Below are positions 17,447 to 26,169 of a DNA stretch of 64,000 bases, piece after piece. Origin of the DNA: CAIWHR01 sp963734575 (GTDB lineage Bacteria > Pseudomonadota > Gammaproteobacteria > Burkholderiales > Casimicrobiaceae); contig CAVTHT010000008.1 of the NCBI GenBank assembly GCA_963734575.1, positions 264,351 through 328,350 on the forward strand. The letters run 5' to 3'. Both the position numbers and the translations under genes were made by a program. The notes below the pieces were generated by a model. It worked only from the letters and a program-made list of their open reading frames with translations. It was not told where the DNA came from and did no database searches. The stretch's first letter is position 1. The number at the start of each line of letters is the position of its first letter.

Positions 17447-19759
17447 GTGATCGGCGCCATGCGCCGCTTCCGGCGCCACCTCTCGCCGCTCGCGGGCGAG
17501 ACGGGCACGCCCACGACGCTGCCGCCGGTGCGCATGGGGCTGCTCACGAAGCTCAACGTGCTCACCGTAGGGCTCATCTTCGTCACGGCCCTCGCCACCA
17601 CCGGCTTCTATCTGTGGCAGCAATGGCGCGACGTGGACGACGAGCTGCGCACCGAGGGCACGACCATGATGGGCATGCTGCGCGAGCTCTCGGAGTACGG
17701 GCTCGTGAGCGGCGACCGCAACTACATCAACGGCATCCTCGACAGCCTCGTGCGGGACGGCGACATCGCGTACGTGGCCGTGCTCGACGCGAGCGGCAAG
17801 GCGATCGCGGAGCGCCGGTACGGCGACGCGACCGCGGTGCAGGAGCTGCCTGCATTGTCCGTTCGATTGCCCGCTGCGGGCGCCGCGCCCGTGACGCAGC
17901 ACACGAACGTCGACGGCCGGCGTTACGTCGAGCTCGTGAGCCCGGTCACTGCCGGCACGCCGGCGACCACGCGCGCCCTCGCCCGCACGGCGGATGGCGC
18001 AGCCGGCACGGCCGTGTCCCGGCCGCAGGCACTTGTCGGTTACGTGCGCCTCGGCATGACCTTTGCGCGGCAGCAGGCGCAGTTCCGCAGCCACGTCGTG
18101 GGTGCGCTGACCGTGCTCGCGCTGCTCGTGGTGCTGTCGATCGGCGCCACGCTGCTGCTGACGCGGCGGATCGTGGCGCCGATGCGCCGACTGATGCGCG
18201 CGGCGCGCGCGGTCGGCTCGGGCAAGCTCGACGTGTACGTTCCCGCACGCTCGGCCGACGAGCTCGGGCTTCTCACGCACGCCTTCAACCAGATGACGCA
18301 GCGCCTCGCGGAGTCGCAGAATGAGGTGGCGAACTACCAGCGCACGCTCGAGGACAAGGTCGCGCAGCGGACGAAGGAGCTCGAGATCGCCACGGCGCAT
18401 GCGTACAAGCTCGCGCAGCACGACATCCTCACGGGCCTGCCGAACCGGTCGCTGCTCAACCAGCGCCTGAAGCAGATCCTGGCGCAGAGCCAGCGCGACG
18501 GCACACACGTCGCGTGCCTGTTCATCGACTTCGATCACTTCAAGCGGATCAACGACACCCTGGGCCACGATTCCGGCGACCAGCTGCTCCAGGCCGTGGC
18601 GCAGAGGCTCACGAGCGCCGTGCGCGAAGCCGACACCGTTGCGCGTCTCGGCGGCGACGAGTTCGTGCTCATCCTGCCCGGTCTCGATCCCGCGCACGCC
18701 ACGTTCGAGACCATGACCGTGCTCGCCCGCGTGCGCGAGGCGTTCCTCGCGCCGTTCCGCCTGTCGGACCAGATGCCGACGCTCACGTGCTCGATCGGGG
18801 TATCGATGTATCCGCTCGACGCCACCGATCCCGGCACGCTGATCAAGCAGGCCGACACCGCCATGTACGCGGCCAAGGATGCGGGCCGCAACGCCTACCG
18901 CTTCTACACGGCCGACATGAACGCGCGCGTGCAGCTGCGGTTGCAGCTCGAGACCGACATGCGGCGCGGCCTGATGGACGACGAGTTCTTCCTCGTGTTC
19001 CAGCCCCAGATCGACATGCAGACGGGGCGCGCGTGCGGCGTCGAGGCGCTGCTGCGCTGGCGCGATCCGCAGCGCGGCATCATCGCGCCGGCCGATTTCA
19101 TTCCGGTGGCGGAAGAGTCGGGGATGATCCAGGCGCTCGGCGCGCGCGTGCTGCGCGACGCATGCAAGCAGGTGGTGCAGTGGCACCGGCAGGGCATGCT
19201 GCTGCGGCTGTCGGTGAACCTCTCGGTGCAGCAGCTGCAGCACGACAGCTGGCTGTCGGTGGTCGAGGATGCCCTCGCCTCATCGAACCTCCAGCCGCAG
19301 TACCTCGACCTCGAGATCACCGAGAGCGTGATCATCACGCACCCGGAGAAGGCGGTGGACACCCTGGTGAAGCTGAAGCGCCGCGGCGTCTCCATCACCG
19401 TGGACGATTTCGGGACGGGCTACTCGAGCCTGTCCTATCTCGCCCGCCTGCCCATCCAGGGCGTCAAGATCGACCAGCGCTTCGTGCACGGCCTCGAGCA
19501 GAACCAGAACGACGAGGCCATCACGCAGGCCATCATCGCGCTGTCGCATTCGCTCGGCCTGCGCGTGATCGCCGAGGGTGTGGAGACGGCCTCGCAGTTC
19601 GCCTTCCTGAAGAACCACGGCTGCGACGAGGCCCAGGGCTTCCTGATCTCGCGCCCGCTCGAGGCGCAGGACCTCGCCGCGTGGTGGCGCATGCAGGAGG
19701 AAGAGAACCGCATCGTCGGCCGCCAGGCCGAGATCTGGGCGCACCAGCGCACGGCATGA
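17447..19759 (+). CDS. membrane-bound GGDEF-EAL cyclic di-GMP signalling protein
   Basis: A 770-residue protein. A membrane span (about 34-56) is followed by a ~140-residue periplasmic sensor region, a second span (ALTVLALLVVLSIGATLLL, ~223-241), a HAMP segment and a short coiled coil. The diguanylate cyclase domain carries GGDEF at about 402 with an intact inhibitory site READ five residues before it. The EAL domain has VEALLRW (~531), DDFGTGYSSLSYL (~652), KIDQRFV and AEGVET, so all catalytic groups for cyclic di-GMP hydrolysis seem present. Both activities are possible; the net direction cannot be read from sequence. The start could also be an ATG a few codons later. Confidence 0.93.
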   Translation: MIGAMRRFRRHLSPLAGETGTPTTLPPVRMGLLTKLNVLTVGLIFVTALATTGFYLWQQWRDVDDELRTEGTTMMGMLRELSEYGLVSGDRNYINGILDSLVRDGDIAYVAVLDASGKAIAERRYGDATAVQELPALSVRLPAAGAAPVTQHTNVDGRRYVELVSPVTAGTPATTRALARTADGAAGTAVSRPQALVGYVRLGMTFARQQAQFRSHVVGALTVLALLVVLSIGATLLLTRRIVAPMRRLMRAARAVGSGKLDVYVPARSADELGLLTHAFNQMTQRLAESQNEVANYQRTLEDKVAQRTKELEIATAHAYKLAQHDILTGLPNRSLLNQRLKQILAQSQRDGTHVACLFIDFDHFKRINDTLGHDSGDQLLQAVAQRLTSAVREADTVARLGGDEFVLILPGLDPAHATFETMTVLARVREAFLAPFRLSDQMPTLTCSIGVSMYPLDATDPGTLIKQADTAMYAAKDAGRNAYRFYTADMNARVQLRLQLETDMRRGLMDDEFFLVFQPQIDMQTGRACGVEALLRWRDPQRGIIAPADFIPVAEESGMIQALGARVLRDACKQVVQWHRQGMLLRLSVNLSVQQLQHDSWLSVVEDALASSNLQPQYLDLEITESVIITHPEKAVDTLVKLKRRGVSITVDDFGTGYSSLSYLARLPIQGVKIDQRFVHGLEQNQNDEAITQAIIALSHSLGLRVIAEGVETASQFAFLKNHGCDEAQGFLISRPLEAQDLAAWWRMQEEENRIVGRQAEIWAHQRTA

Positions 19760-19844
19760 GCGCGGGGTGCCGTCCCCGGGCGCCTCGGTGGGCAAATGAG
19801 CCGGAGCGCAGGGCGCGAAGGTAGTCCACGCACCCGCGCGCCGG

Positions 19845-20456
19845 TCAGGCGCCCGCGAGGTCCTCGGGCGTGTCCACGTCGCGCAGGATGCCAGGGTCGT
19901 CCACGGCAAGCTGCACCAGGTCGCGGACACGGGTGTGCAGCACGCGCCGCGCGCCTTCGTCGCCGCGCAAGGCAACGAGGTCGGCTTGCAGTCCCGCACC
20001 GAACCCCACCGGATGCCCGCGCACGCCAGCGTGCACGGGCGCCGCGAGCAGCGTGCCCTGCTCCAGAGCGCGCACGACGACCTGGATCGTCGATGCGTCG
20101 ATCCACGGCATGTCCGCGAGCGCGATGACCCAGCCTGCAGCACCGGCCGTCTGCGCCACGCCGTAGCCGAGGCTCGCGCCCATGCCGTCATCCGCGTTGG
20201 CGAAGGGCAGGATGCGGATGCCCGTCTGCCGTAAGGCTTCGATCAGGCGCGCGTCATCGGCGCGCACGACGGCAACGCTGTCGGGGAGTGCGGCCAGCAG
20301 GTGACGGCAGGCGGCGATCGCCACGGGCGTGCCGGCGGCGACGTCGCCGTGGCCATGCGGCATGCGCGCGAGCAGCTTGTCGCCGCCGAAGCGAGCGCCA
20401 CGACCCGCGGCGAGCAGCACGCCGACGATGCGCGGGGACTCGGCCCGGCGCTCCAT
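19845..20456 (-). CDS. MocA/MobA-like nucleotidyltransferase
   Basis: A 203-residue NTP transferase-like protein. The nucleotide loop is LLAAGRGARFGGDKLLA (about residues 14-30). The segment ALADMPWIDASTI supplies the metal-binding Asp, and AGVRGHPVGFGAGL is a MocA-type block. Family members attach CMP or GMP to molybdopterin; the pattern here is closer to MocA (cytidylyltransferase) than MobA. No other molybdenum cofactor or molybdoenzyme gene is in the window. The gene starts just downstream of the binding protein gene (13 bases) on the same strand. Confidence 0.8.
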   Translation of the reverse strand: MERRAESPRIVGVLLAAGRGARFGGDKLLARMPHGHGDVAAGTPVAIAACRHLLAALPDSVAVVRADDARLIEALRQTGIRILPFANADDGMGASLGYGVAQTAGAAGWVIALADMPWIDASTIQVVVRALEQGTLLAAPVHAGVRGHPVGFGAGLQADLVALRGDEGARRVLHTRVRDLVQLAVDDPGILRDVDTPEDLAGA

Positions 20457-20469
20457 CGCAACGCCGGCC

Positions 20470-21612
20470 CTACTCCGGCAACAGCCGGAAGCGCCCGTCC
20501 TTGACGGTGACCAGGACGCGCGCGCGCTCGTCCATGCCGTTGTGGTTGGTCGCAGACATGTTGAACACGCCCTGGCAGCCGACGATCTCTCGCTCCTGCT
20601 CGATCGCGTCGCGCAGCGCCACCCGGAAGGCTTCCGTGCCGGGCTTCGCCTTCTTCAGTGCCGCGGGAATGGCGCGCTGCAGGATGAGCCCGGAATCATA
20701 GGTATTCGCGCCGAACGTGGCGGGCTTCTGCCCGAACTGCTTCTCGTACGCGCCGATGTACGCCATGGCCACCGGCTTGATCGGGTTGCTCGCGGGGATC
20801 TCGTCGATGACGAGCATCGGCCCGGCAGCGAGCACGGTGCCTTCCACCTTGTCCTTGCCGAGGCGGATGAAATCGTCCGTGGCGACGCCGTGCGTCTGGT
20901 AGATGGTGCCCTTGTAGCCCTGGTCGCGCAGCGTGATCTGCGGCAGCACGCCCGGCCCACCCACCCCGGCGATCAGCACCGCATCCGGCTTCGCGGAGAT
21001 GAGCTTGAGCGACTGTCCGGTCACGCTCTGGTCCGTGCGCTGGTAGTACTCGGTCGCGACGAGCTTCACGCCCGCCTTGTCGGCCATGGGCGTGAAGACC
21101 TTGAGCCAGTTCTCGCCATAGGGATCCTTGAAGCCGATGAAGCCGATGGTCTTCACTCCCGACTTCACCATGTGCTTCACCAGTGCCGCGGCGATGAGAT
21201 CGTCGTTCTGCGTGGTCTTGAACACCCAGCGCCGCTTCGCGTCGAGCGGCTCGACGACGCTCGACGTGCCGACCGTGGCGAGCAGCGGCACCTTGCTCTC
21301 CGCGATGATGTCGAGGATCGCCAGTGCGTTGGGCGTCGTGGACGGCCCGATGAGCGCATCGATGTTGCTGTCCTGGATCAGGCGTTTGACGTTCTGCACG
21401 GCGCGCGTGGTGTCGCCGCCGTCGTCGAGCTGCAGGTATTCGATCGTGGTGTCGCCCACGCGCTTCGGCAGGAGCTCGCCCGTGTTCTTCTGCGGGATGC
21501 CAATGGCCGTGGTGGGACCGGTCGCCGAGACCATGAGCCCGATGCGGACCTGGGCGCTCGCCACGATGGACACGAGCAGCAATGAAGCAAACGCAAGACG
21601 TTGGAACAGCAC
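20470..21612 (-). CDS. branched-chain amino acid-type ABC substrate-binding protein (orphan)
   Basis: A 380-residue periplasmic binding protein of the LivJ/LivK fold. A signal peptide (LAFASLLLVSIVASAQ) precedes VRIGLMVSATGPTTAIGIPQ. Further landmarks are DGGDTTRAVQNVKRLIQ, SKVPLLATVGTSSVVEPLDA and AYIGAYEKQFGQKPATFGAN. No permease or ATPase gene is adjacent, so it either works with a transporter elsewhere or as a sensor. The ligand is not predictable. The downstream nucleotidyltransferase may be co-transcribed. Confidence 0.85.
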   Translation of the reverse strand: MLFQRLAFASLLLVSIVASAQVRIGLMVSATGPTTAIGIPQKNTGELLPKRVGDTTIEYLQLDDGGDTTRAVQNVKRLIQDSNIDALIGPSTTPNALAILDIIAESKVPLLATVGTSSVVEPLDAKRRWVFKTTQNDDLIAAALVKHMVKSGVKTIGFIGFKDPYGENWLKVFTPMADKAGVKLVATEYYQRTDQSVTGQSLKLISAKPDAVLIAGVGGPGVLPQITLRDQGYKGTIYQTHGVATDDFIRLGKDKVEGTVLAAGPMLVIDEIPASNPIKPVAMAYIGAYEKQFGQKPATFGANTYDSGLILQRAIPAALKKAKPGTEAFRVALRDAIEQEREIVGCQGVFNMSATNHNGMDERARVLVTVKDGRFRLLPE

Positions 21613-21813
21613 GAGTTACTCCCCTGTCGGCCAATGGACGCATCGTAACGCCCGCGCGGAGCCCTCACAAGGAGCGTGGTCATTGCGCGCAGGGTGATTG
21701 CACGGTGGTGCAAGCCGCCGTACATTGAACTGCGGCGCGCGCAGTGGCGCGCCCGGCAACGGGGCTTCGCGCCCGGGTTGCGACGCGAAGGGCCCGATCC
21801 CAACGGAGGTCCC

Positions 21814-22326
21814 ATGCGACGTCGACTGATCTATGTCCTGCCTGATGTGGCGAGCGCGCGCAGGATGATGGACGATCTTCTGCTTGCACGCATCGAAGAG
21901 CGCCATATTCATTTCCTTGCCAATCCCGGGGTCTCGATGGCGGGCCTCCACGAGGCGAGCCTGCTGCAGAAGAGCGACGTCGTGCACGGCGCGCAGTCGG
22001 GGTTGCTGCTCGGCGCAGGCCTCGGGTGCGCTGCCGGCGTGGCGGTCGCGATCGCCTTCCAGACGCCCGGCGGCCTGCCGCTCTTCATCGTGCTCATCGC
22101 GACCGTCCTCGGTGCGCTGTTCGGTATATGGGTCTCGACCATGATCGGCTCGTCCGTGCCGAACACGCGCCTCAAGCCGTACGAGCACGCGCTGGAAGCG
22201 GGGAACGTCCTGCTGCTGATCGACGTTCCCCATCACCGCGTCGACGAACTCCGCGAGCGCCTCGGCGCGATCCACCCCGAGGCCGAGGACCGCGGGCTCG
22301 ACCCGCACGTGCCCGCGTTCCCCTGA
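21814..22326 (+). CDS. small two-span membrane protein of unknown function
   Basis: A 170-residue protein. The ATG at 21814 follows a perfect GGAGGT site at 6 bases. The N-terminal ~65 residues (RLIYVLPDVASARRMMDDLL) are cytoplasmic and resemble the DUF1269-like start of stress-associated membrane proteins. Two membrane spans follow, GLLLGAGLGCAAGVAVAIAF and LPLFIVLIATVLGALFGIWV, and then an acidic tail with MIGSSVPNTRLKPYEHALEA and NVLLLIDVPHHRVDELRERL. The pattern of a soluble head, a Gly-rich hairpin in the membrane and a soluble tail is consistent over the family. Function unknown. Confidence 0.75.
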   Translation: MRRRLIYVLPDVASARRMMDDLLLARIEERHIHFLANPGVSMAGLHEASLLQKSDVVHGAQSGLLLGAGLGCAAGVAVAIAFQTPGGLPLFIVLIATVLGALFGIWVSTMIGSSVPNTRLKPYEHALEAGNVLLLIDVPHHRVDELRERLGAIHPEAEDRGLDPHVPAFP

Positions 22327-22617
22327 TTCGCGCACGGAAAGCGCGCGGATGCACGACATGCCGCGCGGCTTCCCGTGGCGGAGTGCCGTGTGATCGATGA
22401 CGGCGCCGATGCGCGCGCGCTGCTGGACGCGCTTGGCTGTGCCATGCGCGCGTGACTGCCGGGACGCAACCGCGTGCTGCTGCGCTGCGGCGCTCGCATC
22501 GAGCATGACGGGCAGCCGGTGCATCACCTCGACGGTCGCGCGCTCACCTTTGGTGATGCGGGCTCTCGAAGCCCATCGCCGGTGAGCGTGGCGCTGAGCA
22601 CGCGCACCGGCCCGCAA

Positions 22618-23757
22618 TCACTCGCCGAAGAACTCGCGCACCTTGTCCATGAAGGACTTCTCGCGCGGGCTGTGCGCCGCGGGATCCTTCTGGTTGATGG
22701 TCTCGAACTCGCGCAGGAGCTCCTTCTGGCGCGCGGTGAGCTTCACCGGCGTCTCCACCACGACGTGGCAGAAGAGGTCGCCGGCCGTCGCGCTGCGCAC
22801 CTGCTTGATCCCCTTGGCGCGGAGTCGAAACACCTGCCCGGTCTGCGTCTCCGCGGGGATCTTGATCTGCGCATGTCCGTCGAGCGTTGGAATCTCGATC
22901 TCGCCGCCGAGCGCTGCCGTCACGAAGCTGATCGGCATCTCGCAATGGAGGTCGCCGCCTTCGCGCTGGAACACCGAGTGCGGTCGCAGGTTGACGACGA
23001 CGTAGAGATCGCCGGGCGGCCCGCCGTTCATGCCGGCCTCGCCTTCGCCGGACAGCCGGATGCGATCGTCCTGGTCGACACCCGCGGGGATCTTCACCGA
23101 CAGCGTCTTGTGCTTCTTGACGCGGCCCGCGCCATGGCAAGTTCCGCAGGGGTCCGGAATGATCTTGCCGGTGCCGTGGCATTGCGGACAGGTCTGCTGG
23201 ATCGAGAAGAAGCCCTGCGACACGCGCACTTCGCCGCGGCCGCCGCAGGCCGGGCATTGCTTGGGCTGGGTGCCCGGCTTCGCGCCGGAGCCGTGGCAGG
23301 TCTCGCATTCCTCGAGCGCCGGGATGCGGATCTTCGCCTCGGTGCCACGCGCGGCATCCTCCAGGGAGAGCTCGAGGTTGTAGCGCAGGTCCGCGCCGCG
23401 ATACGCACCCGTGCCGCGGCCGCCGCGCTGCGCGCCGAAGATCTCGCCGAAGATGTCGCCGAAGGCGTCGGCGAAGCCGCCGAAGCCCTGTTGGCCCGCA
23501 CCCGCGCCGAACCCTGCTGCGGCCGAAGGATCGACGCCCGCATGACCGAACTGGTCGTACGCCGCACGCTTGCGCGCGTCGGTGAGGATTTCGTAGGCCT
23601 CCTTGGCCTCCTTGAATTTGTCCTCGGCGGTCTTGTCGTCCGGATTGCGGTCCGGATGATGCTTCATCGCGAGCTTGCGATACGCCTTCTTGATGTCCTC
23701 CTCGGAGGCGTCGCGGGCGACGCCGAGGACCGTGTAGTAGTCGCGCTTGTTAGCCAT
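22618..23757 (-). CDS. dnaJ: chaperone DnaJ
   Basis: The Hsp40 co-chaperone that delivers unfolded proteins to DnaK and stimulates its ATPase. 379 residues: J domain with the HPD motif (MKHHPDRNPDD, ~residues 31-41), a Gly/Phe-rich linker (GFGAGAGQQGFGGFADAFGD), and four zinc-finger repeats CETCHGSG, CPACGGRG, CPQCHGTG and CGTCHGAG (~145-215). A C-terminal substrate domain follows. It lies downstream of dnaK on the same strand but is separated by a strong hairpin and a repeat array, so it may need its own promoter. Confidence 0.97.
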   Translation of the reverse strand: MANKRDYYTVLGVARDASEEDIKKAYRKLAMKHHPDRNPDDKTAEDKFKEAKEAYEILTDARKRAAYDQFGHAGVDPSAAAGFGAGAGQQGFGGFADAFGDIFGEIFGAQRGGRGTGAYRGADLRYNLELSLEDAARGTEAKIRIPALEECETCHGSGAKPGTQPKQCPACGGRGEVRVSQGFFSIQQTCPQCHGTGKIIPDPCGTCHGAGRVKKHKTLSVKIPAGVDQDDRIRLSGEGEAGMNGGPPGDLYVVVNLRPHSVFQREGGDLHCEMPISFVTAALGGEIEIPTLDGHAQIKIPAETQTGQVFRLRAKGIKQVRSATAGDLFCHVVVETPVKLTARQKELLREFETINQKDPAAHSPREKSFMDKVREFFGE

Positions 23758-23811
23758 GTGTCATTCGCCGATCAGCTAGCAGCGCTTGCCGACCCATTTC
23801 CCCTGAAAGGC

Positions 23812-24015
23812 GTCAGGCTGAAGCCTGACTCACCACACACCGTCAGGCTGAAGCCTGACCTACAACCTTGAACGCAAAGCGTTGCTGAAGCCTGACCTAC
23901 AACACCGTCAGGCTGAAGCCTGACCTACAACCTTCACCGCAAGGCGTCGCCTAAGCCTCACCTACCAGCGTCAGGCTGAAGCCTGACCTACAACCTCATC
24001 GGGCTGAAGCCTGAC
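23812..24015. repeat. array of REP-like palindromic repeats between dnaJ and dnaK
   Basis: Seven units of one imperfect palindrome occur in about 200 bases. Four are identical, GTCAGGCT-GA-AGCCTGAC, at 23812-23829, 23842-23859, 23907-23924 and 23970-23987. Three are degenerate, near 23884-23896, 23946-23961 and 23998-24015. Most are followed by the same tail CTACAACC, CTACC or close variants. Each arm pair is a perfect 8-bp inverted repeat around GA. Spacing is irregular (about 30, 40, 25, 39, 24 and 28 bases between unit starts). The unit resembles REP elements moved by RAYT transposases; no such transposase is in the window. Confidence 0.85.
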
Positions 24016-24035
24016 CCACCACCGCCGTCCACGTT

Positions 24036-24059
24036 GAGCATCACCGCGAGGTGATGCTC
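24036..24059. repeat. 10-bp perfect inverted repeat in the dnaK-dnaJ gap
   Basis: GAGCATCACC (24036-24045) pairs with GGTGATGCTC (24050-24059) across a GCGA loop. It is unrelated in sequence to the palindromic array beside it. It may add to transcript folding or termination in this gap; no T-tract follows on either strand. Confidence 0.5.
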
Positions 24060-24093
24060 GAACGCGGACAGATATTACGTCGGGCAGACGGCC

Positions 24094-24126
24094 AAAGGGC
24101 CCGGGGATTTGCGTCCCGGGCCCTTT
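24094..24126 (-). terminator. strong terminator hairpin after dnaK
   Basis: A perfect 12-bp stem AAAGGGCCCGGG / CCCGGGCCCTTT with a 9-base loop lies 20 bases past the dnaK stop codon. The A-tract before and T-tract after the GC stem give it the form of a bidirectional intrinsic terminator, though the T-run is only three bases. It would stop or reduce transcription from grpE-dnaK into dnaJ. Confidence 0.75.
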
Positions 24127-24146
24127 GCGTCATGCCTGACGGAATA

Positions 24147-26102
24147 TCACTTCTTGTCCTTGACTTCCGTGTACTCGGCGTCGACGACCTTCTCCTCGTC
24201 GGCGGCACGACCACCACCCCCGCCCTGACCCGCGGCACCCGCGCCACCAGCGGCAGCGCCTGCTTCACCGGCGCCCTGGGTCTGTGCGTACATCACCTCA
24301 CCGAGCTTCTGCGCCGCGGTCGCGAGGGCCGTCGCCTTCGCTTCCAGCGCATCCTTGCCGGCATCCTTCTGCTTCAGGAGCTCCTCGGCGTCCTTCACGG
24401 CAGCCTCGATCTTCGCCTTCTCGTCGGCGCCGACCTTGTCGCCGTACTCGGTCACGGACTTCTTCACGCTGTGCACCAGCGTGTCTAGGTGATTGCGGGC
24501 CTGCACGACCTCGAGCTGCTTGCGGTCGTCCTCGGCATGCGCCTCGGCATCCCGCGTCATGCGCTGGATCTCGTCCTCGGAGAGCCCGGAGCTCGCCTTG
24601 ATGGTGATCTTGTTCTCCTTGCCGGTCGCCTTGTCCTTGGCCGACACGTGCAGGATGCCGTTGGCGTCGATATCGAACGTCACCTCGATCTGCGGCATGC
24701 CGCGCGGCGACGGCGGGATGCCTTCGAGGTTGAACTGGCCGAGACTCTTGTTGCCGGCCGCGACGTCGCGCTCGCCCTGCAGCACGTGGATCGTGACCGC
24801 CGACTGGTTGTCGTCGGCCGTCGAGAACACCTGCTGCGCCTTCGTCGGGATGGTCGTGTTCTTCTGGATGAGCTTGGTCATGACGCCACCCAGCGTCTCG
24901 ATCCCGAGCGACAGCGGGGTCACGTCGAGCAGCAGCACGTCCTTGACGTCGCCCTTAAGCACGCCGCCCTGGATCGCGGCGCCGACCGCCACGGCCTCGT
25001 CCGGATTGACGTCCTTGCGCGGTTCCTTGCCGAAGAACTCCTTCACCTTGTCCTGCACCTTGGGCATGCGCGTCTGGCCGCCCACCAGGATGACGTCGCT
25101 GATGTCCGACAGCTTGACGCCGGCGTCCTTGATGGCCGTGCGGCAAGGCTCGATCGTGCGCTCGATCAGCTCCTCGACCAGCGACTCGAACTTGGCGCGG
25201 GTGATCTTGATCGACAGGTGCTTCGGACCCGACTGGTCGGCCGTGATGTACGGCAGGTTGACTTCGGTCTGCTGCGACGAGGAGAGCTCGATCTTCGCCT
25301 TCTCGGCGGCTTCCTTGAGCCGTTGCAGCGCGAGCACGTCGTTCTTGAGATCGACGCCCTGGTCCTTCTTGAACTCGGTGACGATGTAGTCGATCAGGCG
25401 CTGGTCGAAGTCCTCGCCGCCGAGGAACGTGTCGCCGTTCGTCGATAGCACCTCGAACTGGTGCTCGCCTTCCACGGCCGCGATCTCGATGATCGAGATG
25501 TCGAACGTGCCGCCGCCGAGGTCGTACACCGCGATCTTGCGATCGCCTTCGCGCTTGTCGAGGCCGAACGCCAATGCTGCTGCCGTGGGCTCGTTGATGA
25601 TGCGCTTGACTTCGAGGCCCGCGATCTTGCCGGCATCCTTCGTCGCCTGGCGTTGCGAGTCGTTGAAGTACGCGGGCACGGTGATGACCGCCTCGGTCAC
25701 TTCCTCGCCGAGGTAGTCCTCGGCCGTCTTCTTCATCTTGCGCAGGATCTCGGCCGAGACCTGCGAGGGCGCGACGCGCTTGCCGCGGATCTCGACCCAG
25801 GCATCGCCGTTGTCGTGCCGCACGATCTTGTACGGCATGAGGTTGATGTCCTTCTGGACTTCCTTTTCCTCGAACCGGCGACCGATGAGCCGCTTCACCG
25901 CGAACACGGTGTTCTTGGGATTGGTGACGGCCTGCCGCTTCGCGGGGGCGCCGACGAGGATCTCGCCGTCTTCCAGGTAGGCGACGATCGAAGGCGTGGT
26001 GCGGGCGCCTTCGGAGTTCTCGATCACCTTGGGCTGGCCGCCTTCCATGATCGCGACGCAGCTGTTGGTGGTGCCGAGGTCGATGCCGATGATTTTTGCC
26101 AT
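24147..26102 (-). CDS. dnaK: chaperone DnaK (Hsp70)
   Basis: The ATP-driven Hsp70 chaperone. 651 residues beginning MAKIIGIDLGTTNSCVAI, with the phosphate-binding and signature blocks IAVYDLGGGTFDISIIEI and VILVGGQTRMPKVQ. The substrate-binding domain starts after VLLLDVTPLSLGIETLGG. The C-terminal tail ends EEKVVDAEYTEVKDKK, the docking end used with partners. A GGAGG site lies about 10 bases before the ATG. It follows grpE by 67 bases. Confidence 0.98.
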   Translation of the reverse strand: MAKIIGIDLGTTNSCVAIMEGGQPKVIENSEGARTTPSIVAYLEDGEILVGAPAKRQAVTNPKNTVFAVKRLIGRRFEEKEVQKDINLMPYKIVRHDNGDAWVEIRGKRVAPSQVSAEILRKMKKTAEDYLGEEVTEAVITVPAYFNDSQRQATKDAGKIAGLEVKRIINEPTAAALAFGLDKREGDRKIAVYDLGGGTFDISIIEIAAVEGEHQFEVLSTNGDTFLGGEDFDQRLIDYIVTEFKKDQGVDLKNDVLALQRLKEAAEKAKIELSSSQQTEVNLPYITADQSGPKHLSIKITRAKFESLVEELIERTIEPCRTAIKDAGVKLSDISDVILVGGQTRMPKVQDKVKEFFGKEPRKDVNPDEAVAVGAAIQGGVLKGDVKDVLLLDVTPLSLGIETLGGVMTKLIQKNTTIPTKAQQVFSTADDNQSAVTIHVLQGERDVAAGNKSLGQFNLEGIPPSPRGMPQIEVTFDIDANGILHVSAKDKATGKENKITIKASSGLSEDEIQRMTRDAEAHAEDDRKQLEVVQARNHLDTLVHSVKKSVTEYGDKVGADEKAKIEAAVKDAEELLKQKDAGKDALEAKATALATAAQKLGEVMYAQTQGAGEAGAAAGGAGAAGQGGGGGRAADEEKVVDAEYTEVKDKK

Positions 26103-26169
26103 TTGTCCGGTCCTCCGGGGAGTCAGGGTGCGGTTATCTGTGCCTCAAGTGGGGTTTTGAGGGGAGGAA

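Noticed and set aside
22327..22617. Possible small gene between the two-span membrane protein and dnaJ
   Set aside because: Short open frames exist on both strands but none has a ribosome site, family motif or plausible composition.
23812..24015. The repeat array as a CRISPR
   Set aside because: Units are palindromic, 18 bases, irregularly spaced and partly degenerate; intervals are only about 7-30 bases and no cas genes are near.
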